A stretch of DNA of 64,000 nucleotides, taken from NCBI RefSeq assembly GCF_050908995.1, contig NC_135122.1:12688501-12752500 (forward strand), written 5' to 3'. A model generated the notes under the pieces. It was given only the letters and a program-made list of their open reading frames with translations, did not search any database and had not been told where the DNA came from. Positions 36,120 to 46,728 of this stretch are shown here, piece after piece (the stretch's first letter is position 1; every line of letters starts with the position of its first letter). This stretch comes from Andrena cerasifolii. Taxonomy: Eukaryota > Arthropoda > Insecta > Hymenoptera > Andrenidae. The translations under genes were made by a program, and so were the position numbers.

Positions 36120-39100
36120 TATCCGTTTTGTTGGTTGCGTCGATGCCTCCGGGATTATATACGACGTCCAACGACAATACGTTTCTGAGATCACTATCGG
36201 GCCACTATTGTCGGCCATTAAAAATACCTTCTCAACATTTATTCGGCAAATAAATCTCGATCCGATGGAATGCGACCCTCCTGTCCTCTCCTGGTTCATC
36301 GGCGGATCCTCGTTGTCATCGTTGATATTCAGCTTGTTCTTTCTTCGTCGCCGGGCGCATCATCCAACGGCCGTGTTAACGCACGAAAATCGTCTTCATT
36401 AAGCATCCCCGGTGAATACATTTTTACGGTTGGTTCTCGTGTCCGACAACGGTGGTTACATCTTTCTTCATACTAATCGCGTAATTAGCCTCTTCATTTG
36501 TTCGGCTCCGCGACGAACGGCAGCCGCGATGGCATCTCGTCGGGGCAACTTTTTAAATTTAAAACGTCAGCCATTTATCCTTTATTTCTGTCTCTACGGG
36601 AGAAGATATTTTACTTTTTTTTCTGCAGTAGACTGACGTTGGACCACAAAACGTGAATCTTGACACGGAAAGTTTGTTGCGGAATGTTCGGTCGAAAGAA
36701 GCTTAAAAAGGAATTGGAGCAAGGTTTATGAATGTTTCCTTCCACCAACTTCGTTAGACCACGAGGAGCAACGGAGGGGAAGGGAACGGGCGGCTGTAAA
36801 AAGCAAAGCACAGCGTTTCCCAGTGGATATTCTGTTTCCCTCTTAAAACGCCATAATTTCAGAGAAAAATTGCCGCTTTGGAAGTCCCCGCAATCGCCCG
36901 GATAGAGTAAACTATTCGCAGGGGGATGTTTGCCCCGCGTTTATCGCGCCCTAAAATAGATTCCGTTGCTAAGGTTAATCCCGTTCTTGGCCCTTAGCTT
37001 TATTCCGAGCGTAGATGCTCCGCTCCAGTCCACCTGTATACTTATTTCGCACGGGGAAAACACATTCCTAAGGCATCGATATAATCTGCGCTACCCTCCC
37101 GGACCTCTCTGCCGCTCCTTTCGCTGGCGAGATCCTTAACGACGTCCTCGGACACCGAAGAAAGACTTTAAGCGCGGAATTTACTCGTCCAATCTCGCCC
37201 GACTCGGATCGGTATCGCGCGGATCTACGCGTCTCGTCGCTCGGACTCGCTTCGCAGGTATCGGCGCAATAACGGTAACGACGCCTCGATAACAAGAGGG
37301 ACAACGATAAAGCGAGGGCTCAGCTATAAATACGCCTCACACCGAGCCACCTAGGTTGTCATCGAGCTTCTTCTTCGTCCTCCTGCTCCTCCCCATCCTC
37401 CTCCTCCTCTTGCTTCTCTTCTACCTCGTTCTTCGCGTCATTGTCGCGAGTCTTCGTGTTGCCGACACCGTCGTCGCTGCGAAGGGTAGCAACGCGACTG
37501 CACCGACGGAGCATCGTTCCCAGTTATACGCATTGAGGTGTGAAGCAAGACGGCGAAACAACAACGCGGCAGCTCTGCATAAACTGTAATACGCGGGAAA
37601 TGACTTGCTTTCTCCCCAGCAGCGAGCCTGCGTACCCGTCCAAGCGTAAACAATAATTAGCTTAATTAATCCGTCGGTCTGGCGAGGCGACTGATAATTT
37701 GATACAATGTTAAAGTGACATTAGCCGATAAGCCAGCCTCCAAGCCACCCTTCGCGTCTTTCTCTCCCTCTTTTCTTATCAGTCGTCCTTATCCTTCGAC
37801 TCTTCCGACGGAACGCGTTGCACAGCCCGAGCTCTCTCCTAATTCCAGCCCCTGGAAGTCGTCCAATTAAACGTAGCTTCCACACTCTACAACCTCGGCT
37901 CCACGCCACCCCTTGCCACCTCCTCTCTTTCACCCTCCAACTTCTCCTGCCACAGTTCTATCCCCGAGCACCGCCAAAACGGATATTTCTAACTTTCGGG
38001 CAAGACACGAGCGGTGTGTACGCTAATGCTCCCGTAAGCTCGTCTAGTTTCCCAAATCCAAACCGAACCTCCTCGCAGATTATGCGCGCGGTAAGAGCGG
38101 CAGAGGGTGAGAACTGAGGGTAGTCGCGAGTCGCCTTCGATCGTCATAGAGGTTGCGTTCGTGGGTCGTCGTGATATCGAATCTCCTTAATGAGCAACTT
38201 CAAACTCCAAGTTTCCTTCGTAGCAAATCGTTCTTCAACTTATACACTTGTATGCATGCACCTGCTCGCATCGTTCAACGATGTCGTGCTTAAGGCTACC
38301 GTCTCACTGGGCCTTGAATGTGCGCGTACGCTCACAGAAGCTAGGGAAAGCGTGTACGTACATATACGCGATGTAGCAAACAAACCGTTTCAACCAACTT
38401 TCGTCGTGGAATCGGGAAGAGGGAAGTTTTTGCGGGTATAGTTGCCTCCAGTAGACATCCGTGCCGGCGGGCCTGGTGCGTTTAATAAGCACCGTACGTT
38501 GAAATAATAATGAACTTATGAATCGTGTACTGAGGACAGCTCGAAAAGTCACAGCATGAGTGAAGGCTTCTCCGTCGGAGGCGTTGATGGTATATTCGAG
38601 CCACGCAGCACCAGCATTGGTTCAAATCCAAGCTAGGAAAGACATCTTTCCTTTAATTATTGCTAATGCTACGTTCAGCGAGGCTCTGACGCTAGACGCA
38701 GCTCTCCGTGCCGTATTCCTTCAAGACTTCTCGATAGAAAGAGAGAACTCAGAGACAGAGAGAACAGAAGATGTGGCAGCTATGCGTCAAAAGTTCGTCT
38801 ACACAGAGTACCTGGAGATGTCACCTATGTACAAGTTCTTTCTATCGACCGCAGTAGTTTCATTAGGGTCTGTCTGTTTACAAGGAACGTTTCGATCGAT
38901 TCGGACCATAACAAAAATGAGACGGCAGCCTTAATGCTTAGACGAGGAAAGACAAAGCATCAGGCGAATGTACCATAGAAGGAAGTTCGCAGCTCGAATG
39001 CAATTTCTTATCAGGCGAGATACGTCCGTTCAGAATTTTCCCATTTTGTATCCCACAACGTGGATAGAACGTCTCCAGTTTTCGGAGATGACTGGTGGGT

Positions 39101-40160
39101 GGCTTATGCCGGTGTAAACTCGCCTTTGCGTCTCGCTAAGGCGAGAGAGAACGGAACAGGAAGAGAAAGGGGATCTACGGATCCTCTGTGAAACCCAAAG
39201 CAGCATCGTGGATTACGCGCAGACTGGAAAAGGAAGGGTGGAGGATAACTGCGAGATTAATCGATCCCATCGTTTAATCGTCAGACGAGGTGTACGGATT
39301 ATATCGGCCTTAGTGAGCCCGATGAAAGACCCTACGCGTCTCGAATACCGAATCGCTAAACGAACATTACTGATTAATCGCTTCTATTGTAATCAATTGT
39401 GGGAAATAAACAGATTTCGATAATACCATAAACATTATTTTCGCGGGGCACGTTAACTGCAATTTCCTGCTATTAACCATATCGATCCCGTTTCGCGCAG
39501 CGCAGTGGTAAATTGAAATAAATGAGGTGACAGTGTACAAAGTATCGTCAGTCTGCCTAATACGCTAAACAATGAAGCGCACACAAGCCGATTATCCAGT
39601 TATCTGTGCGATATGTTGGAATTACGTTCGGTAGGTAATCTGTTCTCAGCGATCATAATAATCTATTCCTTTGAAGAACCACCGCGAACGCTCAAAGCCC
39701 CACCATGTACACTGTACATGCTCGGCTGTCCGCTTTCGCGAATCGCTGCTTCTCCTGTGCACCGACGTTGCAGATAAGGCAAATTATTCGGAATTAAAAC
39801 TCGCTGCGATAAATTAAACGATAACTGAGACCTAGATAAAAAGCGCAGGACTCCACTTGACCCTTCCACGTAAAGAGACATTGTTTCCCTTCAATTCATC
39901 AGTTTTTCGCGACAAGCTATGAAAGGGGAAACTTTCAGGCCCGAGTTTTACCAAGAACGCCTTTCTTCTAGACTGAAGTTTAACTACCAACAACGTCTTT
40001 CAAGCCAGAGCTTCATTAAAAAATGCCAACGCTTAAAAGAAGCTTTCCCTGTCCACGCCAATGCGACGTCTTTGAAAATTCAGCGATACACAATTTGCAT
40101 CCCCCCGAGCAGTCACCGCGATCAACTATCAATTACAGCCATGAATTGTAATCCCTGCCA
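36120..40160. other. Unannotated non-coding stretch
   Basis: No gene is recognised. A CTY-rich run at about 37366-37430 reads as a leucine/phenylalanine-rich peptide on the + strand but has no ATG at its start, so it is probably simple sequence. A frame at 38560-38934 (124 codons, +) has a less biased composition than most here but shows no motif I know. Confidence 0.35.
39704..39720. repeat. 17-bp perfect palindrome CATGTACACTGTACATG
   Basis: Two 8-bp arms sit around a single C. This is an isolated element of unknown function. Confidence 0.85.
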
Positions 40161-40168
40161 TTACGTTG

Positions 40169-40179
40169 TCTCTCTCTCC

Positions 40180-40217
<38 letters not shown>
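40169..40217 (+). repeat. Interrupted (CT)n microsatellite
   Basis: CT dinucleotides, with pure runs at 40181-40206 and imperfect ends. Confidence 0.95.
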
Positions 40218-40218
<1 letters not shown>

Positions 40219-40219
40219 T

Positions 40220-42100
40220 TTCACCCTTGATCGTCTTGACGTTCCTACATAGGAAATAAACGAAAGGGGGTCGTGGGTGGGGCCGAGATCTGCGCCGGTG
40301 TGATTATCCGAGGGTAAAACTGATCACGTACGGCCGGGTGGTGCGCACAATGGCCAACTTTATCCAACTTAAGGGCTATTAGAAGCAACCCCTTTCGCTC
40401 AGTCTGCGTCCCTTCAGGTTTCGGCCTCGCCGGTCGTCCCTGTCGGCTGGCAGAGATAACCGCACGGAGGTCCCTTGCTCGTCTTCCAATAAAGTTACGC
40501 GATTCAGTGGTACGTGAGCTAACGCCAGTTCTACACGTCGACGCAGATTATATTACGATGCCGATTACTATACCGGGCACGATGTTGCCGCGGCGCGTTA
40601 TGTACGGACGCAAGAGGCGTACTAGAAATTACAATTACGTAGGGAGCACGGGACCCGCGATAATGTCTACGCGACGCGGTTATTTACGATTCCGTAATTA
40701 CTACGGGTAAATGGCGCCCGCGTCTGATTATCGTTATTATATACCGGGGCCGAATAGTAAATAAAATCGGGCCGCTCGGCGGCGTATTTATAAGCGGATC
40801 GTCGCGATTAATATTTATATCGTTATCCTCCACGGCTCTATTCAGATTATAAAGTTCACCGGCGCGCGAAGCAATGGCGGGGTTATCTATCGTGTGGGAA
40901 AGAGCAATAAACGGCTGACACGATTGCTCGTCCGTAAATAGGGAAGGCTGGAAATAAATTTCATGCTATTTTAACAAAGCCGTCCTTTGTCACGCTCCGA
41001 ATGTCAAACGTCACTAGCGGGAGAAAAGGGACTGAAGAAAACGCGGAGAACGCCGTGAAAACGGGGCGGCGTGGGACGTAAGCATGCGGGAGGTTAAATC
41101 GAGCAGCATACGTTAATGACTTCGGCAGGTTTGTACACACCGACGGCGTACATTGTTAGGCTTCCCCCGCAAAGAGCGTTAAGCCTCGCCGACGACGATG
41201 ACCCCGCTGCCAGTCATCGTCGATAATGACCGTTTCGCCTCCCGTGTTCCTCGGCCCCCTTCTTCCGCAAGGCTCTCCGGCGTTTTCTTTCGCGTACACG
41301 GGCGCGCGCCAGAGATTCGGTCCGCTTCCTAATAACTATCGTCATTAGCGCTCCAACGACGACGGCGGCGGCGACCAGGGGGCGAGATTTTTTCGTGCAT
41401 GCGCGTCGAGAAAGATTTCACAATACCGGTCGTAATTTTTGTAGGAAGAGCGGGGAGGGCCTGTGCGGGCACAGGATTAACGAGTTTTAACGGCACGAAG
41501 CTTATGTATGTTCCGTTTGTTCGGATATGTTCGTCACGAAGGGAGGCGGGTGGGTGGCTGGTTTTTGATAAAGCCGCGTGCACACGAAGCTGAGAGGAAG
41601 TTGACGTTTCAACTGTAATTTCCTCCACGAGCTCAACATCGAAGAAAACAACGTCAGCTGATCTGCGTTCGCCATTCATGACCGTCTGTGAACCTCTTAT
41701 GCGAACGCTCCTACCCGAAGCGGTACATCAAAAGAGGGTTTTTGCGTGGTCCTTTGGAGCGAACTGTTGCAGCCGTCCATCACGGCCCAGTGATTTAGAT
41801 TATTAATTCCCTACGCACCGAGCGGGAGTGGCTGGGGGCACGGAAAGATTCGAGAGGTCTTGCCGTGCATATAACACTGACAAATCAATAATCTATTATC
41901 TGAATGATTTATTCCGCTGCACGGAGTGGTAATTAATTCGGCGATGCTAAGCGCAGTTTTGACAGCGCGTGACTGTTTAATAAACTCCGCAAAGCGCGAA
42001 CTCGACGCGAGACGGCGGGGAGGGGGACGTAGCCACCCGGCCGTGTAAGATGTAAATGAAATAACGTAACCGATCGGCCGTTAACGAAGAGGAATGCGCG
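40220..42100. other. Unannotated non-coding stretch
   Basis: CpG-rich unique-looking DNA. No gene is recognised. The perfect hairpin at 41193-41222 is listed separately. Confidence 0.4.
41193..41222. repeat. Perfect 10-bp hairpin
   Basis: CGACGATGAC (41193-41202) and GTCATCGTCG (41213-41222) are exact complements around a 10-base loop. Each arm contains GATGA/TCATC. It is too short for a microRNA precursor by itself, and its function is unknown. Confidence 0.75.
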
Positions 42101-42112
42101 ATTCGCGCGGCG

Positions 42113-42720
42113 CACAGTGGTACATAACGACATTTATTTCACGATTTTGTTTTAATTCTTCGCAACTAAATTCTCTATCGATTTGTCCGGTCGAAATATT
42201 GAATTTCGTTGCCGATTTTTTTATATTTGGCGAATTATACAGCACTTTTTGAAGATCAGTATCTGTGGGCTTTTTTTGGCCGCCTGTTCCGAATTTAAAG
42301 TCAGCTTTTCGGAATTGAAGGTGGTGAATCCAATATGCCGAATATAGTTGACTTTTCTGACTAAATATTGATGAACAGAATGTTTAATCTTTGATATATT
42401 TAAACACGTACATAAACAAAAAATCAGAGATTTGCTTCCAGAGGCACAAATCCTGCTGCTCTAACAAGATTGCACATAATAAAATCGGATTTCTAACGGC
42501 AACTGGGATAAAACGTTAAGTGAATCAGGCCTTTTAAAAATATCAAACATTAAAAATCTTGCTGATCAATATCGAATCCGAAAAGTCAACTATAAGAACG
42601 CGTATGAACACTGACGAATAGGCTTAAATATGCAAAATCACGTGCACATTTATGAGATGCGTAAAAATTTGTCAAAATACGAATGTCCATCCGCCAATTT
42701 AAATTTTACAATTTGATCTG
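42113..42720. mobile_element. Rearranged relative of the Transib-like element, with a nested MITE
   Basis: It starts CACAGTGGTACATAACGACA, preceded by the GC-rich 5-mer CGGCG. Up to about 42342 it matches the reverse complement of 23329 back to about 23070 in the other copy, with a small deletion near the end. After an inserted block (42345-42592) it continues at 42593-42720 with sequence matching 22797-22925 of the other copy, but in the opposite relative orientation. The second terminal repeat is missing. It is therefore a truncated, internally rearranged copy. It encodes nothing recognisable. Confidence 0.6.
42345..42592. mobile_element. Nested TA-flanked MITE (about 248 bp)
   Basis: Inverted ends begin TAGTTGACTTTTC and stay similar for about 60 bp (sharing ATATTGAT, TTTGATAT and TTTAAA-like blocks). 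TA dinucleotides sit immediately outside both ends (42343-42344 and 42593-42594). The layout suggests a mariner-type MITE inserted into the Transib-like copy. One caution: the other copy (22628-23329) also contains AACTATAAGAACG at the equivalent junction, so the boundary may be older than this insertion. Confidence 0.45.
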
Positions 42721-42724
42721 CCGC

Positions 42725-43505
42725 GTGGTTGTGCGTGAACCTGTGCACGGCGCGGCGTTCACCGAAGCCTGTCTTGTCTGCCGACCTTTCGCGATATAAG
42801 CGTTATATTAAGGCCGATGTGATTCACACGGAACGAGACTGGCTAACAAACGAGTACGGACAGCGGAGTTATACATAACGCTCTCGTCAGCGGTTCCATT
42901 GCTCCTCTGATCCCATTTTCTCTTGCCGTTGCTCTCGCTGCCCGCTAACCTATGACTCACACGCCGATCCGGGTCCTCGGACACAGTACGTACGGCAGAT
43001 TAGATAATTCTCGTTACAGTAATGCAGTGCGTGACACCGCTCCGGATCGTAGCCGAATGAAAACTAACAGCGTGCAGGTAGAATCGAAATTGGTGTGTAC
43101 GTACACGCGTTAAACGTTCGCTTAGCTCACGGGGTTATTACGTTCCCGTGCATACTCATTCGGATTAACAACGTCGGGATGACGTAAACCTCAGCGGGAG
43201 CTCGGTAATCTGAAGACGCTCGTCCGGTGTACCCGACGCAAAAATCGCTGCAGCCTTGCTGGACCTTTTTCAACGGCTCGCGTTCGCGGAAATTTCAAAT
43301 GGAGCTTGACATTCGCGAGTCGAGCGTTACTTAGATCAGCGCGAAATTATTTGTCGCGGCGCGGCCGAGACGGTGCAACGGAAGAAGCTAGTTCTGAATC
43401 GGAGTTCGAAGCCGTCGCGACGACGGCGTCGACGCCAACGCCACCGTGGAATCCGCCCGGGCAATAAATTCTGGATATCACAATGAGCACGTATTGAGCC
43501 GTCGG
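42725..43505. other. Unannotated stretch upstream of the hairpin cluster
   Basis: CpG-rich DNA with small palindromes such as GTGTACGTACAC (about 43093) and CACGGG...CCCGTG (about 43128-43151). No promoter element can be identified with confidence. Confidence 0.35.
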
Positions 43506-43508
43506 CCG

Positions 43509-43620
43509 TGCGTTGTAATGGCGCGATGAATCGTGCAAAAACTTATCGTGCCCGTCTAGGGGATGAGCGAATGCGTGTTTTCATTAGTCACCGTTATTCG
43601 CTGCGCCCTTGCAGATGCAT
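43509..43620 (+). ncRNA. Candidate microRNA precursor, paralogue 1
   Basis: The + strand folds into a long imperfect stem. GCGCGATGAATCGTG (43521-43535) pairs with the 3' arm CACCGTTATTCGCTGCGC (43589-43606), with two small bulges. CAAAAAC at 43536-43542 supplies AAAAC, which pairs with GTTTT (43577-43581). The loop is about 34 bases. Below this, 43509-43520 pairs with 43607-43619 through G:U-tolerant pairing, giving a stem of roughly 30 bp, the size expected of a primary microRNA. The conserved 3' arm (CATTAGTCACCGTTATT) recurs at 44149 and 45308. Here the 3' arm ends CGCTGCGC where the others have TGCGACGC, and the 5' arm has changed to match, as expected for a selected structure. G:U pairs favour the + strand. 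Expression and processing cannot be seen from the sequence. Confidence 0.5.
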
Positions 43621-44073
43621 TGCGATGCAGCCCCGGCGAGCAGCCTTGGGCGAGTATTACCCAGCGTTTCGCTTTTATCTGCTTATCGGCTATCTATCGG
43701 TTACCGATCTCATCCCGCGCTACGGCGGCTCGGTGTTTTTGGAAAGAGAAACTAGATGGTCCGACGCTTGGAAGGGCGGTCGTATCTGCTTGAATACGAG
43801 AGTATGAGTAGGAAATATTCAAGATACGATAAGAAATTGAAGATCCAACGAATGGGATCTACTCGTTGAAAAGTGGCGTCGCGAAAGTCGTTACCGTTTT
43901 AAACATTGATCGCGAGAATCCTGGGGAATTTAATATGACTCAATAAGTTAAAAGAAATGAAAGACGGCGAGTAGTTGCTTCGTTCCGTACGCTGGCGTTA
44001 GAAAGCTCAAAGAACCACGCGTAAAGCACGTCATCCAGTACGCGGCGTTGCGTTTTATTGTACAGGCACGGTG

Positions 44074-44196
44074 ATTTGCACGGATTACAATTGATTATCG
44101 TGGCCGGGGTGGCCGCAAAACTGCGCGAGATGAGAGAATGCGCGTTTTCATTAGTCACCGTTATTTGCGACGCGCGGCGCGATGCACCGTGTAAAT
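44074..44196 (+). ncRNA. Candidate microRNA precursor, paralogue 2
   Basis: It shares loop and 3' arm with paralogue 1: GATGAG[C/A]GAATGCG precedes TTTTCATTAGTCACCGTTAT in both. GCAAAAC (44115-44121) pairs with GTTTT (44144-44148). GGTGG (44108-44112) pairs with the CACC-containing core (44155-44159), and TCGTGG (44098-44103) pairs with TTTGCGA, using several G:U pairs. Below a larger internal loop, ATTTGCACGG (44074-44083) pairs perfectly with CCGTGTAAAT (44187-44196). The mid-stem is weaker than in paralogue 1, so Dicer-type processing is less certain. The near identity with the copy about 570 bp upstream indicates local duplication. Confidence 0.4.
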
Positions 44197-44299
44197 GCAT
44201 GCTGCCCCGAGGGCCTCGCCGAGTCTCCACTTCGATGCGTCTCTCTCCTCGTAACTCGACTAATAATGGCAATGTATCTTACGCTGTTCCGTAATAATG

Positions 44300-44925
44300 C
44301 GCTAAATTATTCTAATTTCGCACCTACCAACTAAGTGCATAATGCAATCCTAAGCAGAACGACAGTGGTAAATGATTCAGGAAAAAGTGGGATCGTGACG
44401 CGACGTAACTGAATACTGCATCACGATGCAGTTAATTCCATCCCTCCTATGGATATACTAGATTTAAAGCTTCTGCACGCTTCCTAATTGTCATTCCACT
44501 TACTATGCCTTGCAATTGTTAAATACTTGTTTGAATGATTTCCTTATCAGTAGAGGTAGTGCAGCATATTTGGAATACTTTTGGTAATTGGGAATTCCGA
44601 AGTATCTAATAAACTATAAACGCTATCTAGTATGTAACACCGTAAATAATAGAGGCTATGTCTTTAGCGCAACTTATATTTTTTAATATAGAATGAAGAT
44701 AATAGCGAATTTGACAGTATAAAAATATAGTTTTTTGTATTCAGAAGTATATCGTGTACATACGTATATTTGAGGGAAAGTCGTGAAGTTTAAAGCCGAT
44801 TCAATTACGTTGTATATAGGAAATTCTAATCGAAATTTTAAGAACGGTCATTTTCCCGGTCGTGGTAGGAATAGTGTTGAAATATAAAAGTTTATTAGTT
44901 TTCCTATGATATTATGCAGTTTCAT
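44300..44925. other. AT-rich spacer within the hairpin cluster
   Basis: AT-rich sequence between the second and the near-perfect hairpin. It holds the small inverted repeat ACTGCAT-CACG-ATGCAGT (about 44415-44432). No terminal repeats that would mark a transposon were found. Confidence 0.3.
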
Positions 44926-44926
44926 T

Positions 44927-45025
44927 TCGACGCGCGTTACGAAAAGTAGCAGGTTTCATTTTCTCTACATGCAGTTGTCCGTAAGAAAACAAATGAAACG
45001 TGCTACTCTTCGTAACGCGCGTCGA
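44927..45025 (+). ncRNA. Near-perfect 99-nt hairpin, candidate microRNA precursor
   Basis: The arms 44927-44961 and 44991-45025 pair at 33 of 35 positions with no bulge. The first 15 pairs (TCGACGCGCGTTACG, then the 3' complement) and the block around GTAGCA and GTTTCATTT are perfect. The loop is about 29 bases with a few additional pairs. Size and shape fit a microRNA precursor or young hairpin RNA. It shares no sequence with the three paralogues around it but sits inside the same 2-kb cluster. The near-perfect arms fold equally well on either strand, so strand is inferred from the neighbours. A very small palindromic MITE is the alternative. Confidence 0.5.
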
Positions 45026-45256
45026 TTTGTTCCCATCCTCTGCTGTAATTTTTTATTCGTCTTAAACAAACTGGTACCCCAAATATACTGCACTCCCTCT
45101 ACTACCCACCGCCATAGCTCTCATCCAAATAAGAAGATCGTGAACACGAAGCGTGCAACATCCACGTAACTCGTCCCCGACGCGCGAGGCTGGGGTATCT
45201 AATCGGCGTTATTGTTGCAGCTCGCATTGAATAAGAGCCAGGGGATTTTAAACAAA

Positions 45257-45330
45257 GTCGCGAATCTCGGCCCACTCGCACGATATTGCGAAGCGCATAT
45301 ACATTTTCATTAGTCACCGTTATTTGCGAC
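45257..45330 (+). ncRNA. Candidate microRNA precursor, paralogue 3
   Basis: GTCGCGAAT (45257-45265) pairs with ATTTGCGAC (45322-45330), then CGG (45268-45270) pairs with CCG (45317-45319), with a two-base mismatch between. The 3' arm contains the same core, CATTAGTCACCGTTATT, as the copies at 43.58 and 44.15 kb. The apical part can form a small TCGCA/TGCGA stem (45276-45291). The 5' arm shares no sequence with the other paralogues yet is complementary to its own 3' arm, which supports selection on structure. Upper stem pairing is weaker than in paralogue 1. Confidence 0.4.
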
Positions 45331-45334
45331 GCCT

Positions 45335-46370
45335 TCGGCCGGCGCAGCGCGTTGCACCGCCGATGCAAAGTCAGCGCCAAGGCGTCTGTGTACGATGCCT
45401 CCGAGGTGTTCCTTCGAGTATGCATGCCTCGCCTTGCCTCGCTCCGCCGCGATCGGTCGCGAGTGTTTTGATATCTCGCGGGTACGCGAGCGCCTCGTCA
45501 TTCCTCTTAGAGCATGTGTGCATAAACAAGTAGAATATGATCGCGAGGGAGACGACGAGAAAAACGCCGGAGCGGGACGGCGAGCGAGGAGAACGAGTCG
45601 GGTAAATGCGTCCGTGACACTCGGTAAGGGAAAGGCATTTCTCAGGATGAATCAACGAGTGCTCATTGAGTGAAATCATTGAGTCTGAAGCGATAACGAA
45701 AGCTGGCGAGTTAAATGCTATCGTTTTTTAATACACAGACGTGATGGTAATTAAACATGAGGCAGTTATGATACTTAGTAAAATGTGCAACTAGCATCTC
45801 TCTGGATTCAGGCTTCGCAGCAGAGCGCGTGTATACGCGGAGCTTTTGCGAGGAATTTTGTACAGAAGTTTATTAAGTAATAAAATATCGCGAAGGGTGG
45901 AGCTGTGCGAGGCGGTGCTACAGCATAAAGTAAACTCTATCCCACTTGATCATCTCCCCTTTCGAGGCACCGACACGCGCGAATGCGGACGATTCAGGAT
46001 AGCCGCGGAGCAGCGAATGCCGAGTAACATCTTGTTCCTACTAATTACCCTCGTCAGAAATCAATGTATTTACCTCGGCAGCACCGGCCTCGTTGGCTCC
46101 CAGCAGCATTTCCGTTTAGCGCGGCTGGATTCGGGGCAACCTTGAAGGAGCAGCGGAACCCGTTAACGCTCGTACTTCGTTAAGCCAGTAGGAAGTGTAT
46201 CGCTTAGGAGGCGTGTATTACAATTTATAACGATGGATCTGGCCGCGTGTGATCGGCGCCGATTAATTGCCGGCTCGATGCGATCTCGATAAAGCGATAC
46301 CTACAGAGGCTCGCAGCTTCCTTGCTCCGTCGAGGCTCTCCCGCTCGAGGGGAAACGATCAGTTCGTAAT
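45335..46370. other. Unannotated non-coding stretch
   Basis: Mixed-composition sequence downstream of the hairpin cluster. No gene, further convincing precursor or repeat was found. Confidence 0.35.
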
Positions 46371-46372
46371 TT

Positions 46373-46464
46373 TCGTGAACACCGTTATCCACGCACTCGA
46401 CTGGCTATTTCTACAGGTTTTGCTCGTGTTCACGACTACACGCGCACATGTCTTAATGTGCGCG
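46373..46464. other. Two adjacent hairpins
   Basis: CGTGAACAC (46374-46382) pairs perfectly with GTGTTCACG (46426-46434) across a 43-base interior. Six bases later, CGCGCACAT (46441-46449) pairs perfectly with ATGTGCGCG (46456-46464) around a 6-base loop. The first hairpin's 5' side contains TTTTCGTGAACACCGTTATC, which resembles the conserved arm of the cluster about 1 kb upstream. The similarity is short and could be chance. Confidence 0.4.
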
Positions 46465-46728
46465 CGGCGCGTTTCGGTCTATGCGGGCAGCCCTGCAAAC
46501 CCGTGCATACGTGGAATACTAATCCAACGGGTGTGCGATAACGAGAAGCTAGGGAATGGTGAGGTGACTCGTTGCGACAACGTGTCTAGGAAAAACAACT
46601 GGAAAACTATACAGATCGTAACACCGGATGAGATACCTTTTGGCGTTGCAATTAGCAGGTAGCGTTTAACGAAACAAGAACGGATCGTTATCTTTTTAAG
46701 CGAATGGGTGCGAACGACGTGTCCTCCA

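Noticed and set aside
37324..37360. TATAAATA followed about 30 bp later by a possible initiator; also TATATAA at 54946 and 63861
   Set aside because: TATA words are frequent by chance in 64 kb, and no transcript, initiator consensus or downstream gene supports any of them.
38610..38635. GGTTCAAATCC, resembling a tRNA T-loop
   Set aside because: No anticodon arm, D arm or acceptor stem can be built around it.
38560..38934. 124-codon + frame with fairly balanced composition
   Set aside because: It looks somewhat protein-like, but I recognise no family and see no supporting splice or promoter context.
43509..45330. Naming the hairpins as a known microRNA
   Set aside because: The core did not match any insect microRNA sequence I could recall with confidence, so no name is assigned.
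43569..45345. Repeated peptide FSLVTVI (+) or ITVTNEN (-) in three frames, as if a small protein family
   Set aside because: The DNA core is identical in all three copies, with no synonymous differences at third positions, and the flanks are unrelated as protein. Conservation is at nucleotide and RNA-structure level.
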